A stretch of DNA of 59,360 nucleotides from Alphaproteobacteria bacterium (GCA_017465405.1 JAFTWG010000018.1:1-59360); one strand, 5' to 3'. Numbered from the stretch's first letter, positions 35,950-44,585 are shown. A program made the numbers and translations. Notes: generated by a model from the sequence alone, not told the origin.

Positions 35950-35981
35950 GAAAAAGCGGTTATTTATTAACCGCCTTTTTA
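35950..35981 (-). terminator. Second terminator downstream of alaS
   Basis: Stem GCGGTTA/TAACCGC with TTTAT loop, A-run on the left. It stands in tandem with 35996-36025. Confidence 0.75.
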
Positions 35982-35995
35982 TACATTTTTTTATC

Positions 35996-36025
35996 AAAAA
36001 AAAGCCCGCAGTTTAGTGCGGGCTT
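35996..36025 (-). terminator. Terminator of alaS
   Basis: Stem AAGCCCGCA/TGCGGGCTT with GTTTAG loop; in the minus direction it is followed by a run of nine U. Confidence 0.9.
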
Positions 36026-36029
36026 CGTA

Positions 36030-38660
36030 TTAAAGAGCCTTTCTTAAAGCATCTACGGCTTCATTAAGTTGTGACAAGTCACTACCTCCGGTTTGAGCCA
36101 TATCCGGACGTCCACCGCCACCTTTAGCACCGATATACGGAGCAATAACCTTAATTAAATCGTTAGCAGAATATTTGCTTGTCAAATCTTCGGTAACACC
36201 GATAACTGCAGAAACTTTGTTATCTGTGCAAGAGAACAATACAATTATACCGCTTTCAATTTGTTGTTTAACTTCATCGATAAATCCTTTAAGTTCTTTT
36301 GCTGAAATATTATTCAAAACTTTTGCTGCAAATTTAACTCCGTTAATTTCCTCAAATTTTTCTTTATTATCGGCAGCTTTATTGCTTGCAAAATTCTTAC
36401 GAACACGTAATATTTCAGCTTCTAATTTTTTCTTTTCTTCCATCAATAGTCTTATACGAGCTTCAATGTCATTCGGACTTGTTCTCAACATTTGACTTAT
36501 TTGATGAAGTTTATCTTCCATATCTTGAGTATATTTTTCGGCAGCATATCCGGTCATAAATTCAATACGACGAACGCCGGCAGCAACAGCTGATTCAGAA
36601 ACTATATTAAAGTAACCTATATCACCGGTTGTATTAACGTGAGTGCCGCCGCACAATTCTCGAGAAAATACTTCGCCTTCGTTTTCCATACTTACAACAC
36701 GCACGGTTTCACCATATTTTTCCCCGAATAGTGCCATAGCACCGGCAGCAACAGCTTCTTCCGGTGTCATAATTCTGGTTACGCAATTATAATTTTTGCG
36801 AACTGCTTCATTAACAATATTTTCTGCATGTCTTAATTCTTCGGCAGTAACTTGTTTGTGGTGGGATATATCAAAACGAGCTCTGTCCGGAGCAACCATT
36901 GAGCCTTTTTGTGTAACATGTTCACCCAAAATATCACGCAAGGCACGATGCAACAAGTGAGTAACAGAGTGGTTAGCTCTAATTTTATTGCGGTTTTCTT
37001 CATTAATTTCAAAACTTGCAAATTCTCCGACTTTAGCTTCGCCGCTTACAAGTTTACAAATATGAACAATCATACCGTCAATTTTCTTTTTGGTATCTAC
37101 AACTTCGGCAACAAAATCTTTGTTTTTGATAAATCCGGTATCTCCTACTTGACCGCCCGATTCACCATAAAAAGGAGTTTGATTTGCAACCAAATAAAAA
37201 TTGCCTTCTTTAACGCTATCGACAAGTTGAGAGTTTTGAACAAGAGCTTTTATTTCTCCGTCTGCTTTAGTTGAACTGTAACCTAAAAATTCGCTTTTTC
37301 CGAGTTTATCGAAAACTTCAAACCAAATTTTCTCAACACCTTCATCACCGCTACCGGCCCAGTTTTTACGAGCTTCTGCACGTTGTCTTTCCATAGCGGT
37401 ATTAAAACCGTCAACATCGACATTAATATCTTTATTTTTCAAAGCATCTTGAGTTAAATCAAGCGGAAAACCGTATGTATCATAGAGCTTAAATGCGGTT
37501 TCTCCGTTCAATGTATCACCGGCAGACATATCTGCGGTTTCTTCATCAAGAAGTTTAAGTCCTTTTTCTAACGTCTTGATAAATTTACTTTCTTCTGTTT
37601 TTAGCGTTTCTCTGATTAATGCTTCTGCACGATATAATTCAGGATAAGCTTCGCCCATTTCTTTTTGTAAAGTCGGAAGAAGTTTGTACATCATAGGTTC
37701 TTTAACGCCTAACATATGAACATGTCGCATAGCACGACGCATAATACGACGTAAAACATATCCGCGTCCTTCGTTTGACGGCAATACACCGTCTGCAATC
37801 AAGAATGCAGCAGAACGCATGTGATCGGCGATAACGTTGTGAGAAGCTTGCAATTTACCTTTCGGATCCGAATTTGCCAAATCAGCGATGGAACCGATTA
37901 AATTTTGGAATAAATCAATATCAAAGTTAGAGTGAACGCCTTGCAAAATTGCAGCAATTCTTTCTAATCCCATACCGGTATCAATAGATGGTTTTTTAAT
38001 ATTAACACGGCTTCCGTCAGGCAAATCTTCAAATTGGTCAAACACCAAATTCCAAATTTCGATAAATCTGTCACCGTCTTCTTCGGGTGTTCCGGGTAAA
38101 CCTCCCCAAACTTCAGGACCATGGTCATAAAAGATTTCAGAACACGGACCGCAAGGACCGGTATCGCCCATTTGCCAAAAATTGTCTTTTGTAGCAATAC
38201 GAATAATTCTGTCTTCGGGCAAACCTGCTATTTTTTTCCACAAGTCGTGAGCTTCATCATCGTTATGATAGATTGTAACAGCGAGTTTTTCTTTAGGAAT
38301 ATCAAATTCCTTGGTCAAAAGCTCCCAAGCATACAAAATAGCTCCTTCTTTGAAATAGTCACCGAACGAAAAGTTACCTAACATTTCAAAGAATGTATGG
38401 TGACGAACATCGTAACCCACACTGTCAAGGTCATTATGCTTACCGCCGGCACGAACCGATTTTTGAGCAGTAGCGGCTCGCACATAGTCTCTGGTTTCAT
38501 TTCCCGCCAATATATTTTTAAATTGAACCATACCCGAGTTTGTAAACATCAAGGTAGGGTCATTATCAGGAACTAACGGAGATGATTGAATAATTTTGTG
38601 TCCGTTTTTACCAAAGTAATTAAGAAATGTACTTCTTATTTGATTTACCGTTACTGTCAT
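36030..38660 (-). CDS. alaS: Alanyl-tRNA synthetase
   Basis: An 876-residue class II synthetase charging tRNA-Ala and clearing Ser/Gly mischarged species. The N-terminus has the catalytic core (TFLNYFGKNGHKIIQSSPLVP, FTNSGMVQFK). The editing domain carries HSVTHLLHRAL and CGGTHVNTTGDIG zinc-binding motifs. The C-terminal domain ends with GAKGGGGRPDMAQTGG. Full length for the family. It stands alone, ended by two tandem terminators. Confidence 0.97.
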   Translation of the reverse strand: MTVTVNQIRSTFLNYFGKNGHKIIQSSPLVPDNDPTLMFTNSGMVQFKNILAGNETRDYVRAATAQKSVRAGGKHNDLDSVGYDVRHHTFFEMLGNFSFGDYFKEGAILYAWELLTKEFDIPKEKLAVTIYHNDDEAHDLWKKIAGLPEDRIIRIATKDNFWQMGDTGPCGPCSEIFYDHGPEVWGGLPGTPEEDGDRFIEIWNLVFDQFEDLPDGSRVNIKKPSIDTGMGLERIAAILQGVHSNFDIDLFQNLIGSIADLANSDPKGKLQASHNVIADHMRSAAFLIADGVLPSNEGRGYVLRRIMRRAMRHVHMLGVKEPMMYKLLPTLQKEMGEAYPELYRAEALIRETLKTEESKFIKTLEKGLKLLDEETADMSAGDTLNGETAFKLYDTYGFPLDLTQDALKNKDINVDVDGFNTAMERQRAEARKNWAGSGDEGVEKIWFEVFDKLGKSEFLGYSSTKADGEIKALVQNSQLVDSVKEGNFYLVANQTPFYGESGGQVGDTGFIKNKDFVAEVVDTKKKIDGMIVHICKLVSGEAKVGEFASFEINEENRNKIRANHSVTHLLHRALRDILGEHVTQKGSMVAPDRARFDISHHKQVTAEELRHAENIVNEAVRKNYNCVTRIMTPEEAVAAGAMALFGEKYGETVRVVSMENEGEVFSRELCGGTHVNTTGDIGYFNIVSESAVAAGVRRIEFMTGYAAEKYTQDMEDKLHQISQMLRTSPNDIEARIRLLMEEKKKLEAEILRVRKNFASNKAADNKEKFEEINGVKFAAKVLNNISAKELKGFIDEVKQQIESGIIVLFSCTDNKVSAVIGVTEDLTSKYSANDLIKVIAPYIGAKGGGGRPDMAQTGGSDLSQLNEAVDALRKAL

Positions 38661-38741
38661 TGTTCATAAACCTCTTTTTGCATATAAAACTAACCCAAAC
38701 TTTTTAATGCAAAAAGATATCAATAGCAAGCAAAAAATAAG

Positions 38742-38768
38742 AAAAAAGGCAGACTTTTTACGTCTGCC
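38742..38768 (-). terminator. Terminator of tspO
   Basis: Stem GGCAGAC/GTCTGCC, with a run of six T on the minus strand. Confidence 0.8.
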
Positions 38769-38776
38769 TCAATATT

Positions 38777-39271
38777 TTATTCTAAAAATATGATGAAACC
38801 GTTCAAATTTACAAAAGATGCGTTTAAATAAGTTGCAAACAGTATCCACACAAAATATGGGAAAAACATTAAAGCTGAAGCTGTCGATGTCGCCCAAAAC
38901 ATCATCATTATCATATAACTTACTATGTCAATGATAATTACGATAATCAGCGCCATTCCGATATAGCCCATATAGAAGAAAGCATAACTCCAAAGGACAT
39001 GCAAAAATAACAATCCCAAAAAATATCCGTTAAGTTTTTGCCGTTTTTTGTCCGTATTTGCAACCATAAAGGCTTGATAGAAAGCAATAGCCATAAGTGT
39101 ATATAAAATACTCCATACTATCGGAAATACCATATCCGGAGGTGTCATCATCGGTTTTTCGATTTCATTATACCAATTCAACATCCCGAAACTGTTATAA
39201 TAACGTCCGGCAATCATTGCTAAAAATACCAATATAAAACAATAGGCAAGCCGTCCAAAATTTATTTTCAT
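38777..39271 (-). CDS. tspO: TspO/MBR family membrane protein
   Basis: A 164-residue protein with five hydrophobic segments, the usual TspO size. Family motifs include WYNEIEKPMMTPPDMVFPIVW, the LYTLMAIAFY helix and LFLHVLWSYAFF. TspO proteins bind porphyrins or sterols and act in oxidative or tetrapyrrole homeostasis. Start placed at ATG 39271 with AGAGGA 8 nt upstream; a longer in-frame start at 39316 would add 15 residues. Confidence 0.88.
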   Translation of the reverse strand: MKINFGRLAYCFILVFLAMIAGRYYNSFGMLNWYNEIEKPMMTPPDMVFPIVWSILYTLMAIAFYQAFMVANTDKKRQKLNGYFLGLLFLHVLWSYAFFYMGYIGMALIIVIIIDIVSYMIMMMFWATSTASALMFFPYFVWILFATYLNASFVNLNGFIIFLE

Positions 39272-39396
39272 TGTTATAATCCTCTTTTGTTTGCATATAA
39301 AAAAGATAATCAACAAGGGGAATTCTTCAAGATTGATGTTGCAAAAAAAACGAGGCTGGTGTAGTGTCTATAAACAAAAAAATTAGGAGTAAAAAA

Positions 39397-40200
39397 TTGA
39401 GCAGAAAAAATTCAGACCGCATAACAATTCATGAACCTGCAGATTTTGAAGGTATGCGTAAAGCAGGCAAACTTGCCGCTGAAGTTTTGGACTATATTAC
39501 CGATTATGTAGATGTCGGAGTGTCAACCGAATATTTAGATAATTTATGTAATGAATATATTAAAAGCAAGGGAGCAATTTCTGCTTGTAAAAACTATCAC
39601 GGATACCCTAAATATACTTGTATTTCTGTCAATCATGTAATTTGTCACGGCATCCCCAGTGCCGAACAAAAGCTTGCTAACGGTGATATTGCCAATATAG
39701 ATGTTACGGTTATCGTTGACGGCTGGTATGGTGATTCAAGCCGTATGTACTATGTAGGTAAGCCTAAAATTAAGGCCACTCGCTTGTGTGATGTTACTTA
39801 CGAATGTATGATGCGAGGAATTGAGGTCGTTAAGCCGGGAGCACATTTCGGAGATATCGGTGCAGTTATAGAAGAATATGCTCATAAATACGGATATTCG
39901 GTCGTAGATATGTTTTGCGGTCACGGATTAGGAAAAGTTTTTCACGACCAACCTAATGTTATGCACTGTGGTAAAAAAGGTACCGGACCGATTATGGAAG
40001 AGGGAATGTTTTTTACTATTGAGCCAATGATAAATATAGGTAAAAAAGACGGATTTATTTTACCTAACGGTTGGACAGCCGTAACCAGAGATAAAACTTT
40101 GTCAGCACAGTTTGAACACTCATTAGGCGTTACTAAAGACGGATTTGAAGTATTTACATATTCGCCTAAAGGATTAGACAGACCTCCATATAAAAAATAG
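39397..40200 (+). CDS. map: Type I methionine aminopeptidase
   Basis: A 267-residue dinuclear metalloenzyme that removes initiator Met. Ligands are visible in order: D in ANIDVTVI, D in YGDSSRMYY, H in GHGLGKVFH, E in FTIEPMI and E in AQFEHSLGV. Start set to TTG 39397, with AGGAG 7 nt upstream; a GTG at 39364 would add 11 basic residues. It begins a map-radC-acyltransferase group with short gaps. Confidence 0.94.
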   Translation: MSRKNSDRITIHEPADFEGMRKAGKLAAEVLDYITDYVDVGVSTEYLDNLCNEYIKSKGAISACKNYHGYPKYTCISVNHVICHGIPSAEQKLANGDIANIDVTVIVDGWYGDSSRMYYVGKPKIKATRLCDVTYECMMRGIEVVKPGAHFGDIGAVIEEYAHKYGYSVVDMFCGHGLGKVFHDQPNVMHCGKKGTGPIMEEGMFFTIEPMINIGKKDGFILPNGWTAVTRDKTLSAQFEHSLGVTKDGFEVFTYSPKGLDRPPYKK

Positions 40201-40209
40201 GCATAAATA

Positions 40210-40896
40210 ATGGCAGAAGAAAAAGATTATATAGGACATCGTCAACGCTTAAAGGAGCGTTTTTTACGTGGACACGGACAAGATATGGCCGATTATGAAA
40301 TGTTAGAACTTCTCCTGACTTTAGCTATTCCTCGTAAAGATACAAAACCTTTGGCAAAGGCACTAATAAATGAATTTGGCAGTTTTGCCGGAGTAATGGG
40401 AGCAGATGAAAATGCTCTGATGTGTTTTTCCGGTCTGAAAGAAAATTCTGTTTTGATTTTTTCAATAGTCAAAGAAGCTGCATTGCGTATGACTTGGCAA
40501 AATTTATGTGCCGATGATAAAATGGTGATTTCAAATTGGGATGCAATGATAGACTATTGCCGTATGAAAATGGCGCATAAAACAAAAGAAGAATTTATGC
40601 TCATATTTTTAGATGCAAAATTGAAAGTTATCGGTCAAGACGTTCAACAAAGAGGAACAACCGACAATGTGGCAATTCATCCGGCAGAGGTTGTAAAATC
40701 CGCTATCTTCAATAATGCCAAAAGTGTGATTATGGTTCATAATCATCCGACCGGAGTTGTAACCCCGTCAAAAGCCGATGTTGTGGTTACAAAGCAAATT
40801 TTCACAGCATTACAAAGTGTTGATATAAAACTGCAAGATCATATAATTGTCGGTAAAAACGAATATTATAGCTTTAGAGATGCCGGCTTATTTTAG
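40210..40896 (+). CDS. radC: RadC/JAB-domain DNA repair-family protein
   Basis: A 228-residue RadC. The N-terminal helix-hairpin-helix-like part (YEMLELLLTLAIPRKDTKPLAKAL) precedes a JAB/MPN metalloprotease-like domain. Its metal motif is VHNHPTGVVTPSKAD, with an upstream Glu in HPAEVVKSAI. Despite the name, a repair role is not established. map-radC neighbourhood is common in Alphaproteobacteria. Confidence 0.92.
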   Translation: MAEEKDYIGHRQRLKERFLRGHGQDMADYEMLELLLTLAIPRKDTKPLAKALINEFGSFAGVMGADENALMCFSGLKENSVLIFSIVKEAALRMTWQNLCADDKMVISNWDAMIDYCRMKMAHKTKEEFMLIFLDAKLKVIGQDVQQRGTTDNVAIHPAEVVKSAIFNNAKSVIMVHNHPTGVVTPSKADVVVTKQIFTALQSVDIKLQDHIIVGKNEYYSFRDAGLF

Positions 40897-40914
40897 AAAA
40901 ATAGGAGTGATAAT

Positions 40915-41496
40915 ATGAAAATATTTGTCAGATTGCTAACCTTTTGGATACCTTTTTCAAAATTGCGCAAAAAAGTAAGAAGTATTTTAGATTGTGTATT
41001 TTTATGCAGTCCGTTTTATAATATTGATATTATAAATGTTCGTATGAAAGCTAAAAAGGTCGGTAAAAGATTGCGAATTGGCGGAAAATCAAAATTTAGT
41101 AAATCTACATATATCGGCGACTATAACGCATTTAATGGAATTAGGGTTATGGGAAGCGGTAAGTTTATTACCGGAAACTATGTTATCGGTGGTCAGGATA
41201 TATTAGTTTTAACTCAAAATCATAATTACGAAAGTGATACAATTCCTTATGGTAAAGATGTTATTAAAAAAGATGTTATAATCGGTGATTGTGTTTGGAT
41301 GGGCTCAAGAGTAACCTTGTTGCCGGGAACAAAAATAGGAGAGGGTGCAATAATACAAGGAGGAGCTGTAGTTCATGGAGAAATCCCTGCCTATGCCATT
41401 GCGGGAGGAAATCCGGCAAAAGTGTTTAAATATAGAGATAAAGAACACTACAACAAATTGAAAAGCGAAAATAAATTCTATATTCCTAAAGAATAA
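40915..41496 (+). CDS. Hexapeptide-repeat acyltransferase
   Basis: A 193-residue left-handed beta-helix acyltransferase of the LacA/NodL group. The C-terminal half has the typical IGDCVWMGSRVTLLPG, IGEGAIIQGGAVV, and IPAYAIAGGNPAKVFKYR; the catalytic His is probably H in TQNHNYES. The N-terminal ~70 residues are basic and hydrophobic and may associate with the membrane. Acceptor, probably an envelope sugar, is unknown. GGAGTG precedes the ATG. Last gene of the map-radC group, next to the tRNA-Pro scar. Confidence 0.85.
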   Translation: MKIFVRLLTFWIPFSKLRKKVRSILDCVFLCSPFYNIDIINVRMKAKKVGKRLRIGGKSKFSKSTYIGDYNAFNGIRVMGSGKFITGNYVIGGQDILVLTQNHNYESDTIPYGKDVIKKDVIIGDCVWMGSRVTLLPGTKIGEGAIIQGGAVVHGEIPAYAIAGGNPAKVFKYRDKEHYNKLKSENKFYIPKE

Positions 41497-41543
41497 TAAA
41501 TTGGCTACAAATATTATGCGCCATATTTTGTCATATTAAGGAT

Positions 41544-41759
41544 ATACAGCAAAATTTAATAAATGATGTATTTTCAATACAAAATATTACTGTTTTGGCG
41601 TATAGTTTATCTTATGATGACCAGAGAATTTTAGAGAGAGAATCATATTGGAAAGATTGCCTAGATACGCATAAACATGGATACAATGATAACTAAGTTT
41701 CTATAAAAGATTTACAGGAAATTACCAAAAATATGGGCACTCCTATTAATAATCCGTAA
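41544..41759 (+). pseudogene. Remnant coding fragment with internal stop
   Basis: A frame open from before 41544 reads a segment ending RESYWKDCLDTHKHGYNDN, then TAA at 41694-41696, then continues in frame for 20 codons (VSIKDLQEITKNMG...) to TAA at 41757. There is no start codon or ribosome binding site. The ExxYWK..T...GYN pattern recalls the C-terminal part of GIY-YIG-type nucleases, a weak resemblance. It is best read as the decayed end of a gene on an element once integrated at tRNA-Pro. Confidence 0.35.
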
Positions 41760-41841
41760 ACTGTCTCACCCATAAGGGTATCCAATACCTAAAGTAATAG
41801 GTATGATTTCTGCGTTCTAAATGGTTATATTTTAATGCCAT

Positions 41842-41864
41842 ACTGTCACACCCCACTGTCACAC
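41842..41864. repeat. Short direct repeat ACTGTCACAC x2
   Basis: Two perfect 10-bp copies 13 bp apart (41842-41851, 41855-41864), near the tRNA-Pro 3'-end duplication. Their placement resembles integrase arm-type sites; this is inference. Confidence 0.5.
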
Positions 41865-41908
41865 TTGTGCAAAATACCGAAAAACCGCCATTTTGGGGTA
41901 TAGACAAC

Positions 41909-41936
41909 AAAAAAGTCGTTGAAAATTCAACGACTT
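41909..41936 (-). terminator. Rho-independent terminator next to the tRNA scar
   Basis: Perfect stem AAGTCGTTGA/TCAACGACTT; in the minus direction followed by TTTTTTGTTG. It would end a minus-strand transcript crossing the structured segment 41967-42075. Confidence 0.8.
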
Positions 41937-41946
41937 ATATATTATC

Positions 41947-41966
41947 TTGGTCGGGACTATAGGATT
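41947..41966. repeat. 20-bp duplication of the tRNA-Pro 3' end (att-like)
   Basis: Identical to 42111-42130, which covers the encoded CCA, the acceptor strand and the start of the T-arm of tRNA-Pro. Duplicated tRNA 3' ends are the classic trace of tyrosine-recombinase integration. The copies are 164 bp apart. Confidence 0.75.
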
Positions 41967-42075
41967 GACTTCGTCGAAACTGCACGGTTGCTTCGCACCG
42001 GCATACTCCCGTCTGCCTACCGCTTGTTTTCAAACCTACTTTTGTAGGTTCGAACCCTGAGCCAGCCATTCAAAC
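41967..42075. other. Compact GC-rich structured segment between tRNA-Pro repeats
   Basis: About 110 bp, visibly more GC-rich than the surrounding DNA. It contains hairpins AACCTAC-TTTT-GTAGGTT, CGGT(T)GC-TTC-GCACCG and GGCA...TGCC, plus a T-loop-like GGTTCGAACC. On the minus strand it lies between two terminators. It may be a small RNA or a decayed tRNA-derived element; it does not fold as a complete tRNA. Confidence 0.4.
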
Positions 42076-42106
42076 AAAAAAACCTCACCACAAGGGTAAG
42101 GTTTTT
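42076..42106 (-). terminator. Terminator of tRNA-Pro
   Basis: Stem AAAACCTCACC/GGGTAAGGTTTT (one C-A mismatch) with a minus-strand run of seven T. Confidence 0.75.
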
Positions 42107-42111
42107 ATGTT

Positions 42112-42188
42112 TGGTCGGGACTATAGGATTCGAACCTACGACATCTTGCTCCCAAAGCAAGCGCTCTACCAGGCTGAGCTAAGTCCCG
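42112..42188 (-). tRNA. tRNA-Pro(TGG)
   Basis: A 77-nt minus-strand tRNA: acceptor CGGGACT/AGTCCCG, encoded CCA, anticodon TGG in loop TTTGGGA, T-arm GTAGGTTCGAATCCTAT. Its 3' end overlaps repeat copy 42111-42130. Confidence 0.97.
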
Positions 42189-42278
42189 TTCGGATAACGC
42201 AATACTATTAGCAATAAAAAATATATTTTGCAACAGTTTTTTTCATTTTTTTTTATTTTATTGAAAAAAGTAAGAATT

Positions 42279-42959
42279 TTACCGTTTTTTATACTCAATA
42301 TGATACTGAACAATGGTCATTACCGCAATGTAAGGCAAAAACATTTCGCTGGACTCTTCTATCAGTTGCAATATTTCGTAAACACTATCAGATAACTCGA
42401 CACCATTTGCTTTACGATAATTTGACGGGAACCTGTCAATAATTTTTGAAACCAAACCAATCGTACACATTGTTGCAACGGACCAACTTATTGTATTTAG
42501 CTTAAAAAATGATGTAACCAAAAATTTAGAGTATTTAACAGCCAAATAACCGACAGCAACGGCGATTATGATAAGCAATATTCCAAAAACAATTTTTTCT
42601 CCAACAGGATTATCCGGATTTAAGAAAAAGCGAGATTTGAAAGGGGTTGTATCTGTTTTTGAAAGATGACGATGTATTCCGTATTCTCTTAAAAAAGTGC
42701 ACATACTCAAAAATAAAAATATTCCCCAACTTTTAATTTTATCCTTAAAATCATCACAATACCATAAAAGACAAGCAACTAAAACCATATATCCCAAATG
42801 TGATACATCTTCAATAAACTTACCGTTCTTAACAAAAGATAAGATACTGTTTCCGTGATACATAAAAACATAGGCTAAAAAACATCCCCATGTTATTATA
42901 AAAAACAGAGGCATAAAAAATGGCGATAAAAACGTTTTTTTCAGCATATTAAAATCCAT
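42279..42959 (-). CDS. Hypothetical polytopic membrane protein, no Shine-Dalgarno
   Basis: A 226-residue protein with about six hydrophobic segments (around residues 13-31, 55-70, 78-90, 122-142, 150-175, 205-218) and no recognised family. Upstream TTGTTA-N17-TATATC (minus strand) gives a ~24-nt leader, G-poor and without a ribosome binding site. This fits the group of stand-alone accessory genes. It is next to tRNA-Pro, so it may have arrived with an integrated element. A downstream ATG (residue 5) is an alternative start. Confidence 0.65.
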   Translation of the reverse strand: MDFNMLKKTFLSPFFMPLFFIITWGCFLAYVFMYHGNSILSFVKNGKFIEDVSHLGYMVLVACLLWYCDDFKDKIKSWGIFLFLSMCTFLREYGIHRHLSKTDTTPFKSRFFLNPDNPVGEKIVFGILLIIIAVAVGYLAVKYSKFLVTSFFKLNTISWSVATMCTIGLVSKIIDRFPSNYRKANGVELSDSVYEILQLIEESSEMFLPYIAVMTIVQYHIEYKKR

Positions 42960-43134
42960 AATTTAAAATCAAAACTAAACAAATGATATACATATTTTTG
43001 CGTTTAATAACAAAAATATTTCGATTATTAACAATAAAAAATAGACAGGAATAAAAAGCTATAGACAAAATATTAAAATTGTAATATGTTAAACACAAAT
43101 TGAAAATTATTGTTTAATCTTTAAAAATCTTATT

Positions 43135-43431
43135 ATGGAACAAGAGTTTTTAGACGCGATTACTTCTTTCGGAATAGGAGGAATTTTTCGTTTACTCGGA
43201 ATGTTTATTTTAGGAACAGTTTCCGGTATCTTTTCTAGACAAGTGTTTCGTCGTGATGCGTCTTTTAAGTTTGCACTGCTATGTGCGTTTTTCGCATTAT
43301 TATCGATGGGACTGGCTTATCTGGTAGGCATGCCGTTCTTTGAACACCCGATAACAGACATTGGTGTAATAGCACTATGGTGTATTATTATTCCATGGAA
43401 TGTGGGATTATGGGGGACCTTATTTGATTAG
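43135..43431 (+). CDS. Small hypothetical membrane protein, no Shine-Dalgarno
   Basis: A 98-residue protein with three hydrophobic segments (about 15-33, 45-63, 75-92) and a basic RRDASFK loop after the first. Family not recognised. TAGACA-N17-TATGTT at 43062-43090 could be its promoter; the ~38-nt leader lacks a ribosome binding site. A terminator follows within 20 bp. It is divergent from the 42279 membrane gene. Confidence 0.65.
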   Translation: MEQEFLDAITSFGIGGIFRLLGMFILGTVSGIFSRQVFRRDASFKFALLCAFFALLSMGLAYLVGMPFFEHPITDIGVIALWCIIIPWNVGLWGTLFD

Positions 43432-43449
43432 CCCGTAGAATCTTTTATC

Positions 43450-43478
43450 AAGCCTTTGTAATATGCAAAGGCTTTTTT
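43450..43478 (+). terminator. Terminator of the 98-residue membrane protein gene
   Basis: Stem AAGCCTTTG/CAAAGGCTT with TAATATG loop and T-run. Confidence 0.85.
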
Positions 43479-43543
43479 GTTTGTAATTATAAATAAAATA
43501 TATTAAGTATGGAAACAAGAGAGAATAACAAAAGGAAAAGTTG

Positions 43544-44029
43544 ATGACTTTTAGGGTTGGAAAATTTGAAAAAATATCAATAGAACAATACAATAAAGAT
43601 GTATTTTCTGCTACAATAGAATATGATGATATAATATTGCCGACGAGAGCAACAAAGGGTTCTGCCGGATATGATATAAAAACTCTGTTTGATATAGATT
43701 TAGAGCCCGGAGAAGCAATGAAAATTCCTACAGGGTTAAAATGTAAAGTAGAAAACGGTTGGTTTTTAGGCATTTTCCCAAAGTCAGGTTTAGGCTTTAA
43801 ATTTCACGCCCGTTTAGGTAATTCGGTCGGCATTATAGATGAAGATTATTTCGATAATTCTGATAACGAAGGTCATATTTGGGTAAAACTTTGTAATGAT
43901 GGCAAGCAACATTTGCATATAGATGCTGGTAAAGCATTTTGCCAAGGAATATTTTTGCCCTATGGTATTACTTATGATGATGATGCTGATGGAATTAGGG
44001 CAGGGGGATTAGGTTCGACCAATTCCTAA
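43544..44029 (+). CDS. dut: Divergent dUTP diphosphatase-like protein
   Basis: A 161-residue trimeric-dUTPase-fold protein. The five motifs are recognisable but altered: ATKGSAGYDI (1), PKSGLGFK (2), GNSVGIIDEDYF (3, with the catalytic Asp and usual Tyr region), KAFCQGIFLP (4, replacing ER.AQ), and RAGGLGSTN (5). Motif 3 is followed by an extra acidic insertion before EGHIWVKL. It should hydrolyse dUTP to dUMP, but a dCTP deaminase/dUTPase-like variant or phage type is possible. AAAGGAAAAG precedes ATG 43544; a TTG three bases earlier is less likely. Confidence 0.82.
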   Translation: MTFRVGKFEKISIEQYNKDVFSATIEYDDIILPTRATKGSAGYDIKTLFDIDLEPGEAMKIPTGLKCKVENGWFLGIFPKSGLGFKFHARLGNSVGIIDEDYFDNSDNEGHIWVKLCNDGKQHLHIDAGKAFCQGIFLPYGITYDDDADGIRAGGLGSTNS

Positions 44030-44035
44030 AAAAGC

Positions 44036-44069
44036 AAAAACTCGCTGAAATAAATCAACGAGTTTTTTT
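44036..44069. terminator. Terminator between convergent dut and the 44085 gene
   Basis: Stem AAAAACTCG-TGA/TCA-CGAGTTTTT, A- and T-runs on both sides. Confidence 0.8.
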
Positions 44070-44084
44070 GTGGCAATAAAATAC

Positions 44085-44543
44085 TTAAGCCTTGAGCTTT
44101 TCAAGAAAAGTATCTCTACCGTCCCTCTCTTTGTAGAGCTTTGCTGTAAGCTCAAGCGACTTAACATAACGCTTTGTGCTTTCCAACACATGGGACTTGT
44201 CTTCCTGCTTGCTGATTGCGACCAGATTAGGGTTGAGCTGCGAGAACACGACATAGACGGCAGGCATTTCCATCATCAAGTTGTTTTCCAAACTTCTAAC
44301 TCTGTCTTCCATCATACTCAGCACACTACTGTAATCAGGATGATTAGGACCAAATTTGGCAAGAGGACTGCCTTCGGCATCAGGGTTCTTAAACCAGTCG
44401 CACCATTCGGTGGCAACCAAATAAGCATACATCAAATCTTCGGCACTAACCGAGATTATACGCATTTCAACAAGTGTCAGGACATTTAATGCGTTGGTAT
44501 AATCCAAGCGAGCCTGATCAAGCAAAATTGATGTTTGAGTCAT
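44085..44543 (-). CDS. Hypothetical protein, stand-alone, no Shine-Dalgarno
   Basis: A 152-residue, mostly helical soluble protein. It has no recognised domain; a WCDWFKNPDAEGSPL stretch follows a first helix pair. Its promoter (44586-44614) is near consensus, and the ~37-nt leader lacks a ribosome binding site. The leader part CTATTATTCACATAAAT closely resembles TTATTATTCACTAAAT before the unrelated gene at 17837. Codon choice is more G/C-ending than in the neighbours, suggesting acquisition. Confidence 0.65.
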   Translation of the reverse strand: MTQTSILLDQARLDYTNALNVLTLVEMRIISVSAEDLMYAYLVATEWCDWFKNPDAEGSPLAKFGPNHPDYSSVLSMMEDRVRSLENNLMMEMPAVYVVFSQLNPNLVAISKQEDKSHVLESTKRYVKSLELTAKLYKERDGRDTFLEKLKA

Positions 44544-44585
44544 AAGATAAAAATTTATGTGAATAATAGAACGTTACTGATTTTA

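Noticed and set aside
41967..42075. A second intact tRNA next to tRNA-Pro
   Set aside because: A T-loop-like sequence and a copied 3' end are present, but no cloverleaf with an anticodon arm can be formed.
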